A stretch of 48,853 nucleotides of DNA from an uncultured Porphyromonadaceae bacterium (GCA_900544305.1 UQUV01000022.1:1-48853), one strand, 5' to 3'; positions 27,080 through 36,018 are shown, numbered from the stretch's first letter. Program-made: numbers and translations. The notes: generated by a model not told the origin, from the sequence alone.

Positions 27080-28090
27080 TTAAAAATAAAACATTACCTC
27101 TGCCACTAATTTTGAATGGTCTGAAGGACCGATTTCAACTCCATCTTCATAGAAATAGTGCTCATAGTTCAATCGCAGTTCAGCTTTCACTTTCTGGTGG
27201 TAAGCCAAAGTCGTGCCGACTGACACACGCTTGCGTGCACTGTCGTCGATAATCAGGTTGCCCGACTCGTCTGAAAATCCGTCGCTGTTGTCTGTCATGG
27301 CATCGAAACGCCCCAAAAACATCAGCTTGTTCATATATTTCGACTTAATCGGCAAACAGTACATACCCATAATATTATAGGAATAAACCGAAGATGTTGT
27401 TGTTTTCAAATAATCCTTATAAACGAATTCTCCTTCAAAAAAGAAACGGTCGAATGTGTAGGAGATACAGCCCTCATACATATTGATTCGATAAAGGTCG
27501 GGCTTGTTGGTCATGGCGGCTGCCACAATGTTCAAACCTTTATAATTATAATTCAGACGGCCTACATACAGGAAATGGCGCAACCAGACTTCATCACTCA
27601 AACTGTAGTCCATACCATTATAGACACCGAATTCAGCTCCGAATGGAATCTTTTTCGACTGATAGGAACCTTTGACGCCAATATCAAAAACGTTACCCAC
27701 CTGTTTGGCTATAAAAGAACGGTTGGCGAACAAACGTGAATGAGGAGAACGGGCCGCATCGACTGAGATGGGGACACGGAACTGTCCGGCTGTCACCTTG
27801 AACTCCTCTCCTATATGAAAACGTGTATATAAATCGTGTGTTCTTATTTTCCCTTTTTCGCTCAAGTTGATTTCGGCCTTATAGTCAAGGAAAGGAGCCA
27901 ACCAACCTTTAACACCCACACGGGCATCACGAACCTGAAAACGGGAATTCTTTACATCGGTCTGATATTCGTACTTAGCCCGCAGCGTACCGCCGACTTG
28001 CGGAATGTAGGAAAACTCCTTTTCTTCCTGCGAGAACGCAGATGACACAAACCCGAATACAATCAAACTTGTCAGTAAAATTTTTCTCAT
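27080..28090 (-). CDS. outer-membrane porin, phosphate-selective OprO/OprP type
   Basis: A protein of about 336 residues with a Sec signal peptide (MRKILLTSLIVFGFVSSAFSQ) and a beta-barrel pattern of alternating aromatic strands that ends in VMFYF, the outer-membrane C-terminal signature. It fits the OprO/OprP phosphate-porin family. The frame is open to an ATG at 28123, but the -7 element TAACTTTGC lies at 28118-28110, downstream of that ATG, so 28090 is the credible start. First gene of the operon with the regulator, kinase and PiT permease. It would admit phosphate through the outer membrane. Anion selectivity is inferred. Confidence 0.88.
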   Translation of the reverse strand: MRKILLTSLIVFGFVSSAFSQEEKEFSYIPQVGGTLRAKYEYQTDVKNSRFQVRDARVGVKGWLAPFLDYKAEINLSEKGKIRTHDLYTRFHIGEEFKVTAGQFRVPISVDAARSPHSRLFANRSFIAKQVGNVFDIGVKGSYQSKKIPFGAEFGVYNGMDYSLSDEVWLRHFLYVGRLNYNYKGLNIVAAAMTNKPDLYRINMYEGCISYTFDRFFFEGEFVYKDYLKTTTSSVYSYNIMGMYCLPIKSKYMNKLMFLGRFDAMTDNSDGFSDESGNLIIDDSARKRVSVGTTLAYHQKVKAELRLNYEHYFYEDGVEIGPSDHSKLVAEVMFYF

Positions 28091-28109
28091 AACGCATAAT
28101 TTACTGAGC

Positions 28110-28118
28110 GCAAAGTTA
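28110..28118 (-). promoter_or_regulatory. -7 element of the phosphate operon
   Basis: TAACTTTGC on the minus strand lies 20 bp before the porin start. No TTG is present at the -33 position, which is instead bordered by the TGTAAC repeats. That is the layout of an activator-dependent promoter. Confidence 0.75.
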
Positions 28119-28138
28119 ATCATTGTATTTTTTCAGGA

Positions 28139-28165
28139 TGTAACAATTTTGTAACATTGTTACAA
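28139..28165 (-). promoter_or_regulatory. Pho-box-like repeat array
   Basis: TGTAAC occurs at 28139-28144 and 28150-28155, exactly 11 bp apart, and is followed by the inverted copy GTTACA. The array begins 20 bp upstream of the -7 element. The E. coli PhoB box also consists of 7-bp direct repeats at 11-bp spacing placed over the -35 position. Binding by the operon's own regulator is inferred. Confidence 0.6.
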
Positions 28166-28224
28166 AAATTATAGGATGCAAATTTTGTTCACAAAAACCA
28201 AAACAAGGCACCCACACCCTGCAC

Positions 28225-30798
28225 TTAGAAAGAGAAGTGCATGGCTATGCGCAAACCACTCTTGTCAATGCCAGGATTGTCGCGGTAGGTCAGACGCCAC
28301 ACGTAGTCAATACGCAGGACGGTAAAAATATTGTCGATACCTGCCGACAGTTCCATATAAGGCATCTTGTCCATCGGCTGACAGATAGCATTCAGCGGAA
28401 AACGGAACAAGTCGTTATTGTATTTCGGATTATTCCGGTTGCTCAAAGAGCCATAAAGACCTTTGAACGATACCACCTCACGAAGTTTCAAATATTTAAT
28501 CAGAGGAATCCTGTTGAACAATGCCCCATTCGCCCAATAAGTAATGTCCCACGACAGATACTGGTCGTTGACAAACTCCATGGCATTCATCAATGCATAC
28601 GATTCCGGCTGTATCGTATAGGCAAGGTTGGCATTCGGTAACAACAAATCGGGGAATGACACTTCACTCCACACCTTTCCCGCCTTCAAAATAATGTCGG
28701 TATATCCGAATGCGGAAAACCAGAAACGCTTCTGAACGCTGAATTCCGTCTTGTTGACAGTATTCCGGCTGCCCAAAAATCCCTTCGGACTGTAGGTTTG
28801 CGTCAACAGGAACACCGGAGCATCGAGATTGATTGGAATACGCGAGAACCGGGCATCGTAGAATTTCTCACCCGGAGCATAACGCAATGTGAGATTAATC
28901 GAAGCCTGGGTATAGTTCTTATACCAATTGCCGTATCCGTCAATAAACGGCAACCAGGGAGTAGCCTCTTCAATCTGATGCTTAAAATTCAACGCAAAAG
29001 AGAAACCGCTGAGAAACTCATTCTTGTACTCCAGTTCTGTCAGACGCCTATACACCACCTTGTCGTTCTTTTGGCGTTTCCATGCTACAAAGATGTTATC
29101 CATGTTCGTAAACATGTACTGCTGGCCAAGCTGGTCAATGTCATATTTATGGTGCAGACGCAGCGACTTTATCGGAAACTCCTTGGCGTGATATTTCTTG
29201 TCAACAAACGAATACTCCAATTCTCCGTCATACTTAAACACGTTGTCGCGCGTTCCATACGCTACATACCCCTTGGCAAACAAACGCTTGTGCAGATTGG
29301 CCGTAGTCATTCCACCAGCCCTCAAACGGACACCTTCTATGGTATTTCCACTGATTGTCGTGTTCATCGGCCCAAAGTCAAACTTGCTCACTTCCTGCGA
29401 GCCAGTAGGAATATAGCCGGAAACCAAAACCGAAATCACCTTTTCCGTCCAATAGAAAACGGGAACAGAACGCAACTGCGCCAACAGTTTTTCTATGGAG
29501 TTTTCATTTTTCTTAATCGGAACCATGCGGTGCTCCTGCCAGTATTCATCAGGCATGAACCGAGCATCCGTAAGTTCTATAACCTTACCTTCGGCATGGA
29601 ATACGGAATCGGCTGCCGGAGCCTCAAACGAATAATTCCGATAGTTGGTATTTTTTCGTGCATACAGCCCCTGCGTTCCGGGCAAAATCGAGAACTCCAC
29701 CGTCATGTCGTCCTTCATTTTCAACCGACTTCCATCGGGAGCTTTCTCAAAATCCTGCTCTATCAGAATATTGTCGACATAGTTCAAATTAATGGCCTTC
29801 GGCACATTCAGCTTCACCTTTTTAATAAACATGGTAGTATCATTCTCCGGCACATACAGACGGCCGAGAAATCCGAATGTGCGGTTGTTGAACGGCGAAA
29901 AGCTCAATTCGATGCAGCGCACGCCGTCGACGTCAATCGTATCCGTCAGATAATATTTATAGAAGTTCGTGCCGATTCTTGACAGTGGGCTGACAAAGCG
30001 GTTTTGAAGAATGGCAATGTTGTTTTCAAAAACATCCACTTCCCGAAAAACATCTTCCACAAATGTCTTCACACTTTCCTCATCAAAAATCTCGTCAACA
30101 CCGGCGTGCTTGACTCCCGTAATGTATTCCTTTTCCGAATGAGGCGACTTGCGATAATAGTTGTTGGAAAACTTTTCGGTGACCGATACATTCAAAATCG
30201 GCTTGCCGGACACTTCCGAAGTATCCAGATAGTCAAACACAAACTTGAATTTCTTGAACAGCCATTTGTCCTTCTGCTTTTCCGAAAAATCGTTCAAGGC
30301 AAAAGTTGTCTTTTCATATTTGTCATAGGAATAATAGTCATGGTTTTTCGGGTCGTACATCTGACGGCGGGCAATCAGCTTTTCCACAAATGCTACGGCC
30401 GGGTTGTTCTTTTTGGAGTACGACTCTTTTCCCGGCTTGACTACCACTTCCTGCAAGGCCACTCCGGTAGGCACCAGTTCAACGAGCAAATCGTTGTCAC
30501 TGCCTTTGTTTACAAAAATTTCCTTGGGCGTATAACCCATCGTTGAAACACGCACATTGATAAAATTCACCTTTGTGGTCAAATCAAACGAGCCGTTCTC
30601 GTCAGTCTGAACACCCAAATCTGAACCTTTGAGAAACACCGCCGTGTAAGGCAGCGGTTCACGTGTCAGGGAATCCACCACAAGGCCTTTGATGCGAGTA
30701 GGAACCACAGGCTTTTGAGCCGACAAATCTGCCCAACCCAAACCTATGTAAAGAAGTCCTAAAACAATCAATCTTATCAATTTTTTCTCAATATTCAT
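28225..30798 (-). CDS. DUF5686 outer-membrane protein with carboxypeptidase-regulatory-like domain
   Basis: An 857-residue exported protein. A signal peptide covers about residues 1-27. A carboxypeptidase-regulatory-like beta-sandwich follows (about 33-120: RIKGLVVDSLTREPLPYTAVFLKGSDLG), as at the start of many SusC-like and related proteins. The DUF5686 region fills the rest, with many amphipathic strands and a final aromatic strand LRIAMHFSF, which suggests an outer-membrane barrel. No TonB-dependent plug domain is present, so it is not a SusC homologue. Function is not established. It has its own -7 element and no visible partner gene. Confidence 0.85.
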   Translation of the reverse strand: MNIEKKLIRLIVLGLLYIGLGWADLSAQKPVVPTRIKGLVVDSLTREPLPYTAVFLKGSDLGVQTDENGSFDLTTKVNFINVRVSTMGYTPKEIFVNKGSDNDLLVELVPTGVALQEVVVKPGKESYSKKNNPAVAFVEKLIARRQMYDPKNHDYYSYDKYEKTTFALNDFSEKQKDKWLFKKFKFVFDYLDTSEVSGKPILNVSVTEKFSNNYYRKSPHSEKEYITGVKHAGVDEIFDEESVKTFVEDVFREVDVFENNIAILQNRFVSPLSRIGTNFYKYYLTDTIDVDGVRCIELSFSPFNNRTFGFLGRLYVPENDTTMFIKKVKLNVPKAINLNYVDNILIEQDFEKAPDGSRLKMKDDMTVEFSILPGTQGLYARKNTNYRNYSFEAPAADSVFHAEGKVIELTDARFMPDEYWQEHRMVPIKKNENSIEKLLAQLRSVPVFYWTEKVISVLVSGYIPTGSQEVSKFDFGPMNTTISGNTIEGVRLRAGGMTTANLHKRLFAKGYVAYGTRDNVFKYDGELEYSFVDKKYHAKEFPIKSLRLHHKYDIDQLGQQYMFTNMDNIFVAWKRQKNDKVVYRRLTELEYKNEFLSGFSFALNFKHQIEEATPWLPFIDGYGNWYKNYTQASINLTLRYAPGEKFYDARFSRIPINLDAPVFLLTQTYSPKGFLGSRNTVNKTEFSVQKRFWFSAFGYTDIILKAGKVWSEVSFPDLLLPNANLAYTIQPESYALMNAMEFVNDQYLSWDITYWANGALFNRIPLIKYLKLREVVSFKGLYGSLSNRNNPKYNNDLFRFPLNAICQPMDKMPYMELSAGIDNIFTVLRIDYVWRLTYRDNPGIDKSGLRIAMHFSF

Positions 30799-30837
30799 AC
30801 ATAGCCGCCTTTATACGCATGTTAATTATTCCGTTAT

Positions 30838-30846
30838 GCAAAGTTA
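30838..30846 (-). promoter_or_regulatory. -7 element of the DUF5686 gene
   Basis: TAACTTTGC on the minus strand lies 40 bp before the start codon. It is identical to the -7 elements of the porin operon and rlmD. Confidence 0.65.
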
Positions 30847-30925
30847 AAGACTTTCGTCCATATCTTTTTTTCCTTAATTTCGCAAAAAATATTCTATTTG
30901 ATTTGCGAATTTTATTTTAAAGCTT

Positions 30926-31405
30926 ATGTCCGTTGAAATAGAACATAAATATCTCACAAGCAACGATTCTTATAAAGAAATGGCTGTCAGCAGCCAGCGA
31001 ATCAGCCAAGGCTACCTGTCGCGCGACAAGGAGCGCACCGTCAGAATCCGCACGAAGGACGACAAAGGGTATATCACGGTAAAGACAAAAAATATTGGCG
31101 ATGCACGCAATGAATTCGAATACGAAATTCCCTTTGCCGACGCTGCCGCATTGTTGAAAGTATGCCTTCCGCCCGTTATCCAGAAAACACGCTATCTGGT
31201 GCCGTTCGGAGATTTCCTATGGGAAATCGATGAATTTGAAGGCGCACTCGAAGGCGTTACGCTGGCAGAAATCGAACTGCCGGACAGCAACACCCGCTAC
31301 CCTCTGCCCTCTTTTGTCGGAGAAAATGTAACAGGCAAGCCGGAATATTACAATTCAAACATACACCGGCTTGCCAAAGGTTATTCTAACGAAGGTCAAG
31401 ACTGA
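30926..31405 (+). CDS. CYTH domain protein
   Basis: A 159-residue CYTH-superfamily protein (adenylate cyclase class IV / thiamine triphosphatase fold). The ExExK metal-binding motif sits at the N-terminus as E4-x-E6-x-K8 (MSVEIEHKYL). Further charged strands follow (TVRIRTKDDKGYITVKTK, FLWEIDEFEGALEGVTLAEIEL), which line the tunnel that binds triphosphate groups. Bacterial members often hydrolyse inorganic triphosphate, so a triphosphatase is the best guess. The last 20 bp overlap the convergent rlmD gene, so no terminator can lie between them. Confidence 0.9.
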   Translation: MSVEIEHKYLTSNDSYKEMAVSSQRISQGYLSRDKERTVRIRTKDDKGYITVKTKNIGDARNEFEYEIPFADAAALLKVCLPPVIQKTRYLVPFGDFLWEIDEFEGALEGVTLAEIELPDSNTRYPLPSFVGENVTGKPEYYNSNIHRLAKGYSNEGQD

Positions 31406-32795
31406 CCACATTTTCAACATGATGGGTATGGGGGAACATGTCAACCGGCTGTACCTCCCGTACCTTATATTTGACATCAAGCATAGCCAAATCGCGTGCC
31501 TGTGTCGCCGGATTACAGCTGACATAGACAATGCGCTTCGGTGCGGCATTCAATATCACGTTTACAACATCCTCGTGCATTCCGGCACGGGGAGGGTCGA
31601 TAATCATCACTTCAGGATGCCCGTGTTTCTCCACAAAACTGTCGGTAAGCACATCTTTCATATCACCTGCATAGAAAAGCGTGTTTTCAATGCCATTCAC
31701 CTTGGAATTCAACTTGGCATCCTCGATAGCTTCCGGCACGTATTCGATACCCACCACCTGACGGGCCTGACGGGCCACGAAATTGGCAATCGTTCCCGTA
31801 CCTGTATATAGGTCATAAACAAGCTCGTTTCCGGTCAGTTCCGCCATACGGCGTGCCACCTTATATAATTCATACGCCTGAAGCGAATTTGTCTGATAGA
31901 ACGATTTCGGACCGATACGGAATGTCAACCCTTCCATTTCCTCATTAATATAGTCACGTCCGCGGTAAGTAATCACCTCTTGGTCGCCGATTGTGTCGTT
32001 CACTTTCAGATTGACTACATACAACAGCGACGTGATTTGCGGGAATTTTTCCGCGATGGCCGACATTACATCTTCAATCGCTTCCTTATTGTCCTCGCCG
32101 AACACGACAATGAGCATCACTTCACCCGTGCTGGCGATACGCACCATCAGCGTACGCATCAGTCCGCTCTGAGCTCTCAGGTCGTAGAAAGTATAGCCTT
32201 TTCCCAAAGCATACTGACGGATAAACAGGCGCAACTCGTTGGACAAATCTTCCTGCAACCAGCATTTCTTTATGTCAAGCACCTTGTCGAACGCTCCGGG
32301 AATGTGGAAGCCAAGAGCATTTCTGTCGGGAAATTCCTTGCCGCTGCGCATGTCTTCAAACGTAATCCAGCATTTATTGGAGAAAGTATATTCCAGTTTA
32401 TTGCGGTAGCAGGTAGTCTGTCGCGAACCTAATATAGGATTCACCTCAGGCAATTCCACTTTTGCAATACGGGTCAACGCATCGCAAACCTGATTGCGCT
32501 TGTACTTCAGTTGGTCTTCATAAGGGATATGCTGCCATTTGCATCCGCCGCAAACACCGAAATGTTCGCACATCGGCTCCACTCTTCGCGGCGAAGGCTC
32601 AACCATCCGCACAATGTGTCCTTCGGCATAACTGCGTTTTTTCTTGTCAACTTTCACGTCAACAATGTCACCGGGCGCGCCAAAAGGCACAAAAAGTACC
32701 ATATCGTTCACTCTGGCAATACTTTTGCCTTCTGCCGCCACATCTGCTATCTGTACGCCCTCCAATACGGGCAATTCTTTTCGTTTTCGTGCCAA
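31386..32795 (-). CDS. rlmD: 23S rRNA (uracil-5-)-methyltransferase, RlmD/RumA type
   Basis: A 469-residue SAM-dependent RNA methyltransferase, expected to form 5-methyluridine in 23S rRNA. An N-terminal TRAM domain (about 10-70) is followed by an iron-sulfur cysteine cluster in CEHFGVCGGCKWQHIPY. The SAM site is seen in LVYDLYTGTGTIANFVA. The catalytic region DPPRAGMHEDVV and VYVSCNPATQARDL has the nucleophilic cysteine. Length and domain order fit RumA. The exact target position (U1939 or another) cannot be read from the sequence. Its 3' end overlaps the CYTH gene. Confidence 0.92.
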   Translation of the reverse strand: MARKRKELPVLEGVQIADVAAEGKSIARVNDMVLFVPFGAPGDIVDVKVDKKKRSYAEGHIVRMVEPSPRRVEPMCEHFGVCGGCKWQHIPYEDQLKYKRNQVCDALTRIAKVELPEVNPILGSRQTTCYRNKLEYTFSNKCWITFEDMRSGKEFPDRNALGFHIPGAFDKVLDIKKCWLQEDLSNELRLFIRQYALGKGYTFYDLRAQSGLMRTLMVRIASTGEVMLIVVFGEDNKEAIEDVMSAIAEKFPQITSLLYVVNLKVNDTIGDQEVITYRGRDYINEEMEGLTFRIGPKSFYQTNSLQAYELYKVARRMAELTGNELVYDLYTGTGTIANFVARQARQVVGIEYVPEAIEDAKLNSKVNGIENTLFYAGDMKDVLTDSFVEKHGHPEVMIIDPPRAGMHEDVVNVILNAAPKRIVYVSCNPATQARDLAMLDVKYKVREVQPVDMFPHTHHVENVVSLDLR

Positions 32796-32827
32796 TTTAC
32801 TTTCGTTTTGATATTAACTAAACCCTT

Positions 32828-32836
32828 GCAAAGTTA
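32828..32836 (-). promoter_or_regulatory. -7 element of rlmD
   Basis: TAACTTTGC on the minus strand lies 33 bp before the rlmD start. Confidence 0.65.
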
Positions 32837-32930
32837 CGTATTTATTATTTCACTTTCATAAAACAGAAAAAATAAATAACATTTCTTTCATTTTTCTTAT
32901 TATAAATTTTCCAATTCAGCCGAATTCATA

Positions 32931-32939
32931 TATATTTGC
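32931..32939 (+). promoter_or_regulatory. -7 element of ppdK
   Basis: TATATTTGC fits TAnnTTTGC and gives a leader of about 55 nt before the ATG at 33000. Confidence 0.7.
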
Positions 32940-32999
32940 ATACCATTGAAAAAAATTGAAATTGAATTATCTATAACTAACACTTAACCTCATTAAAGA

Positions 33000-35714
33000 A
33001 TGAAGCGAATTTATACTTTCGGTAACGGCCAGGCAGAAGGACGTGCCGATATGAAAAACTTGCTCGGTGGTAAAGGTGCTAACCTTGCTGAAATGAACCT
33101 TATCGGGGTTCCAGTTCCTCCGGGTTTCACAATCACTACTGAAGTCTGCACAGAATACAATACTCTCGGCCGTGAAGCCGTTGTAAAACTTCTTGATGAA
33201 GACGTAAAAAAAGCTGTAGCACACATTGAAAAACTTACTGGCAACAAATTCGGCGACGCTACAAACCCGCTTTTGGTTTCTGTTCGTTCCGGTGCACGTG
33301 TTTCTATGCCGGGTATGATGGATACAGTCCTTAACCTTGGTATCAACGATACTGTTGTTGAAGCTTTGTCTGCAAAATCAGGCAACCCACGCTTCGCATG
33401 GGACAGCTACCGTCGTTTCGTACAGATGTACGGTGACGTAGTTCTTGGCATGAAGCCGAAATCAAAACAAGACATCGACCCGTTCGAAGAAATCCTTGAA
33501 GCCGTTAAGGAAGAAAAAGGCGTTAAGAACGATACTGAACTTACAGTTGACGACTTGAAAGGCCTTGTTGTTAAATTTAAGGCTGCCGTTAAGAAAACAA
33601 CCGGCAAGGACTTCCCTGAATCAGCTTGGGAACAACTTTGGGGTGCAATCTACGCTGTATTCGACAGCTGGATGAACGAACGTGCCATCCTTTACCGCCG
33701 CATGAACCAAATCCCTGAAGAATGGGGAACTGCCGTTAACGTACAGGCAATGGTTTACGGTAACATGGGCGAATCTTCTGCTACAGGTGTTGCCTTCACA
33801 CGTGACGCAGCTACTGGTGAGGACATCTTCAACGGTGAATACCTCATCAACGCACAAGGTGAAGACGTGGTTGCCGGTGTTCGCACTCCGCAACAAATCA
33901 CAATCGAAGGTTCTCGCCGCTGGGCTGCTCTCCAGGGAATCACAGAAGAAGAACGTGCTTCTAAATATCCTTCTTTGGAAGAATCAATGCCGGAATGCGC
34001 TAAGGAACTTATCGAAACTCAACAGAAACTCGAAGACTACTTCAAAGATATGCAGGACCTTGAGTTCACTATCCAAGATGGTAAACTCTGGTTGCTCCAA
34101 ACACGTAACGGTAAGCGTACAGGTGCCGCTATGGTAAAAATTGCCATGGATATGCTCCGCGCCGGTGAAATCGACGAAAAGACAGCGTTGAAGAGAATGG
34201 AGCCGCAAAAGCTCGACGAACTCCTCCACCCGATTTTCGACAAGGACGATTTGAAACGCGCCGTAACTGTTGCTAAAGGTCTGCCGGCTTCTCCGGGTGC
34301 AGCAACGGGTCAAATCGTATTCTTCGCTGACGATGCTGAAGCATGGGCAGAATTGAAGAAGAAAGTTATCATGGTTCGTATCGAGACTTCTCCGGAAGAC
34401 CTTCGCGGTATGACAGTTGCTCAAGGTATCCTTACTGCCCGTGGCGGTATGACATCTCACGCAGCCGTTGTTGCCCGTGGTATGGGTAAATGCTGTGTAT
34501 CAGGTGCCGGCGAAATCAAGATTGACTACAAGGAAAAGACAGTTGAAATGGGCGGTAAAGTTTACCACGAAGGCGACTGGATTTCTTTGAACGGTTCTAC
34601 AGGTGACGTTTACGACGGACAGGTTCCGACAGTTGACGCTGAACTTTCAGGTGACTTCGCTGCTATCATGAACCTTGCCGACAAATTCACAAAAGTTGAT
34701 GTACGTACTAACGCCGACTCACCACGCGACGCATTGGTAGCTCGCAAATTCGGTGCTAAAGGTATCGGTCTTTGCCGTACAGAACACATGTTCTTCGAAG
34801 GCGAACGTATCAAAGCTATGCGCGAAATGATTCTTTCAAGCACAACAGAAGGTCGTCGCGTTGCTCTTGACAAACTTCTCCCAATGCAACGTGAAGACTT
34901 CAAGGGTATCTTCGAAGCAATGGACGGACTTGGCGTGACTATCCGTCTGCTCGATCCTCCTTTGCACGAATTCGTACCTCATCAGTTGGCTACTCAAAAG
35001 GAATTGGCTCAAGAAATGGGCATTTCCATTGAAAAGGTAAAGAGCATCTGCGACTCTTTGGAAGAATTCAACCCAATGTTGGGTCACCGTGGTTGCCGTC
35101 TGGGCAATACTTATCCGGAAATCACAGAAATGCAGGCTCGCGCTATCATCGAAGCAGCTATCGAATGTAAGCAAAACGGCATCGACGTTCACCCGGAAAT
35201 CATGGTTCCTCTCGTAGGCGTTGTAAAAGAATTGGAAATGCAGAGCGAAATCATCAACCGCACAGCTCAAAAAGTATTCGAAGAAAAAGGTACTTCTGTA
35301 GCTTACAAGATCGGTACAATGATTGAAGTTCCGCGCGCAGCATTGGTTGCTGACCAAATCGCTAAATACGCCGACTTCTTCTCATTCGGTACTAACGACT
35401 TGACTCAGATGACATTCGGTTACTCTCGCGACGATGCTCCTAAATTCTTGAAACCGTACAAGGATATGGGTATCATCAAGACTGATCCGTTCGAAGTTCT
35501 CGACCAGGAAGGTGTTGGACAACTCGTTGAAATGGGTACTCGCAAAGGCCGTTCAACAAAGGCTGACCTCAAGGTTGGTATCTGTGGCGAACACGGTGGC
35601 GAACCATCTTCAGTGAAGTTCTGCGCTAAGCTCGGCATGAACTACGTATCTTGCTCACCGTTCCGTGTGCCTATCGCACGCGTAGCAGCGGCCCAAGCTG
35701 CAATAGAGAATTAA
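33000..35714 (+). CDS. ppdK: pyruvate, phosphate dikinase
   Basis: A 904-residue cytoplasmic enzyme that interconverts pyruvate + ATP + Pi with phosphoenolpyruvate + AMP + PPi. The N-terminal ATP-grasp domain opens with GGKGANLAEM. The swivelling phospho-histidine domain has catalytic H487 in GGMTSHAAVVARG. The C-terminal TIM barrel carries the PEP site, with FGTNDLTQMTFG and the catalytic cysteine in VGICGEHGGEP. Codons are strongly biased to T-ending forms, as in glgP, suggesting high expression. The last residues (AAQAAIEN) are encoded by a sequence that recurs 125 bp downstream, so the ICE seems to have integrated at this 3' end. The protein itself looks complete. Confidence 0.97.
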   Translation: MKRIYTFGNGQAEGRADMKNLLGGKGANLAEMNLIGVPVPPGFTITTEVCTEYNTLGREAVVKLLDEDVKKAVAHIEKLTGNKFGDATNPLLVSVRSGARVSMPGMMDTVLNLGINDTVVEALSAKSGNPRFAWDSYRRFVQMYGDVVLGMKPKSKQDIDPFEEILEAVKEEKGVKNDTELTVDDLKGLVVKFKAAVKKTTGKDFPESAWEQLWGAIYAVFDSWMNERAILYRRMNQIPEEWGTAVNVQAMVYGNMGESSATGVAFTRDAATGEDIFNGEYLINAQGEDVVAGVRTPQQITIEGSRRWAALQGITEEERASKYPSLEESMPECAKELIETQQKLEDYFKDMQDLEFTIQDGKLWLLQTRNGKRTGAAMVKIAMDMLRAGEIDEKTALKRMEPQKLDELLHPIFDKDDLKRAVTVAKGLPASPGAATGQIVFFADDAEAWAELKKKVIMVRIETSPEDLRGMTVAQGILTARGGMTSHAAVVARGMGKCCVSGAGEIKIDYKEKTVEMGGKVYHEGDWISLNGSTGDVYDGQVPTVDAELSGDFAAIMNLADKFTKVDVRTNADSPRDALVARKFGAKGIGLCRTEHMFFEGERIKAMREMILSSTTEGRRVALDKLLPMQREDFKGIFEAMDGLGVTIRLLDPPLHEFVPHQLATQKELAQEMGISIEKVKSICDSLEEFNPMLGHRGCRLGNTYPEITEMQARAIIEAAIECKQNGIDVHPEIMVPLVGVVKELEMQSEIINRTAQKVFEEKGTSVAYKIGTMIEVPRAALVADQIAKYADFFSFGTNDLTQMTFGYSRDDAPKFLKPYKDMGIIKTDPFEVLDQEGVGQLVEMGTRKGRSTKADLKVGICGEHGGEPSSVKFCAKLGMNYVSCSPFRVPIARVAAAQAAIEN

Positions 35715-35833
35715 GATACATTTGAGACAAGAACCTCACGCAAACGCCCTTAAACGCATACAAATCACATACGAAAACTTTCTAACGCATTGTTAGTCAG
35801 AAAAGTATTAAAGAGGCGCAGGCTGCAATAGAG
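35697..35833 (+). repeat. direct repeat of the ppdK 3' end, candidate attachment core
   Basis: GCTGCAATAGAG occurs at 35697-35708, inside ppdK, and again at 35822-35833. The similarity extends upstream: GGCcCAa before the first copy and GGCgCAg before the second. In the second copy the same frame reads AQAAIEDTL then stop, a credible alternative PpdK C-terminus. This is what an integration core at a gene's 3' end looks like. Confidence 0.6.
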
Positions 35834-36018
35834 GATACTCTCTAAGATTATCTTAAACATTGATTTAGGCTGTAATGTCCTGTATGACAGGCGTTACAGC
35901 CTAAACTGTTTTTATACGGTTCGTTCATTTGACCGCATAAATTGAGCCAAATAAACGGCTCTCGCATACAAATTACATACGAAATTCTGATGCTGCGCAT
36001 ACAAAAGGACATACAAAA
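35757..36018 (+). repeat. three pairs of CATACRAA repeats, candidate integrase arm sites
   Basis: CATAC starts at 35757 and 35768, at 35965 and 35976, and at 35998 and 36010. Spacing within pairs is 11, 11 and 12 bp. The first two pairs share a 21-22 bp block (CGCATACAAATnACATACGAAA) with one difference. Placed just upstream of the integrase gene, they resemble the arm-type sites bound by tyrosine integrases; the role is inferred. Confidence 0.6.
35864..35913 (+). terminator. strong terminator before the ICE integrase
   Basis: TTTAGGCTGTAA pairs with TTACAGCCTAAA, and inside it CCTGT pairs with ACAGG, making a long two-part hairpin followed by TGTTTTTAT. It lies between the second att-like copy and the integrase, so it would shield the element from ppdK transcription. 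Confidence 0.85.

Noticed and set aside
28798..29982. 394-codon plus-strand frame
   Set aside because: Shadow of the DUF5686 gene, whose signal peptide and domain order are clear.
35757..36018. CATACRAA repeats as a CRISPR array
   Set aside because: The units are 8 bp with 11-12 bp spacing in pairs, with no uniform spacers and no cas genes. They fit protein-binding sites.
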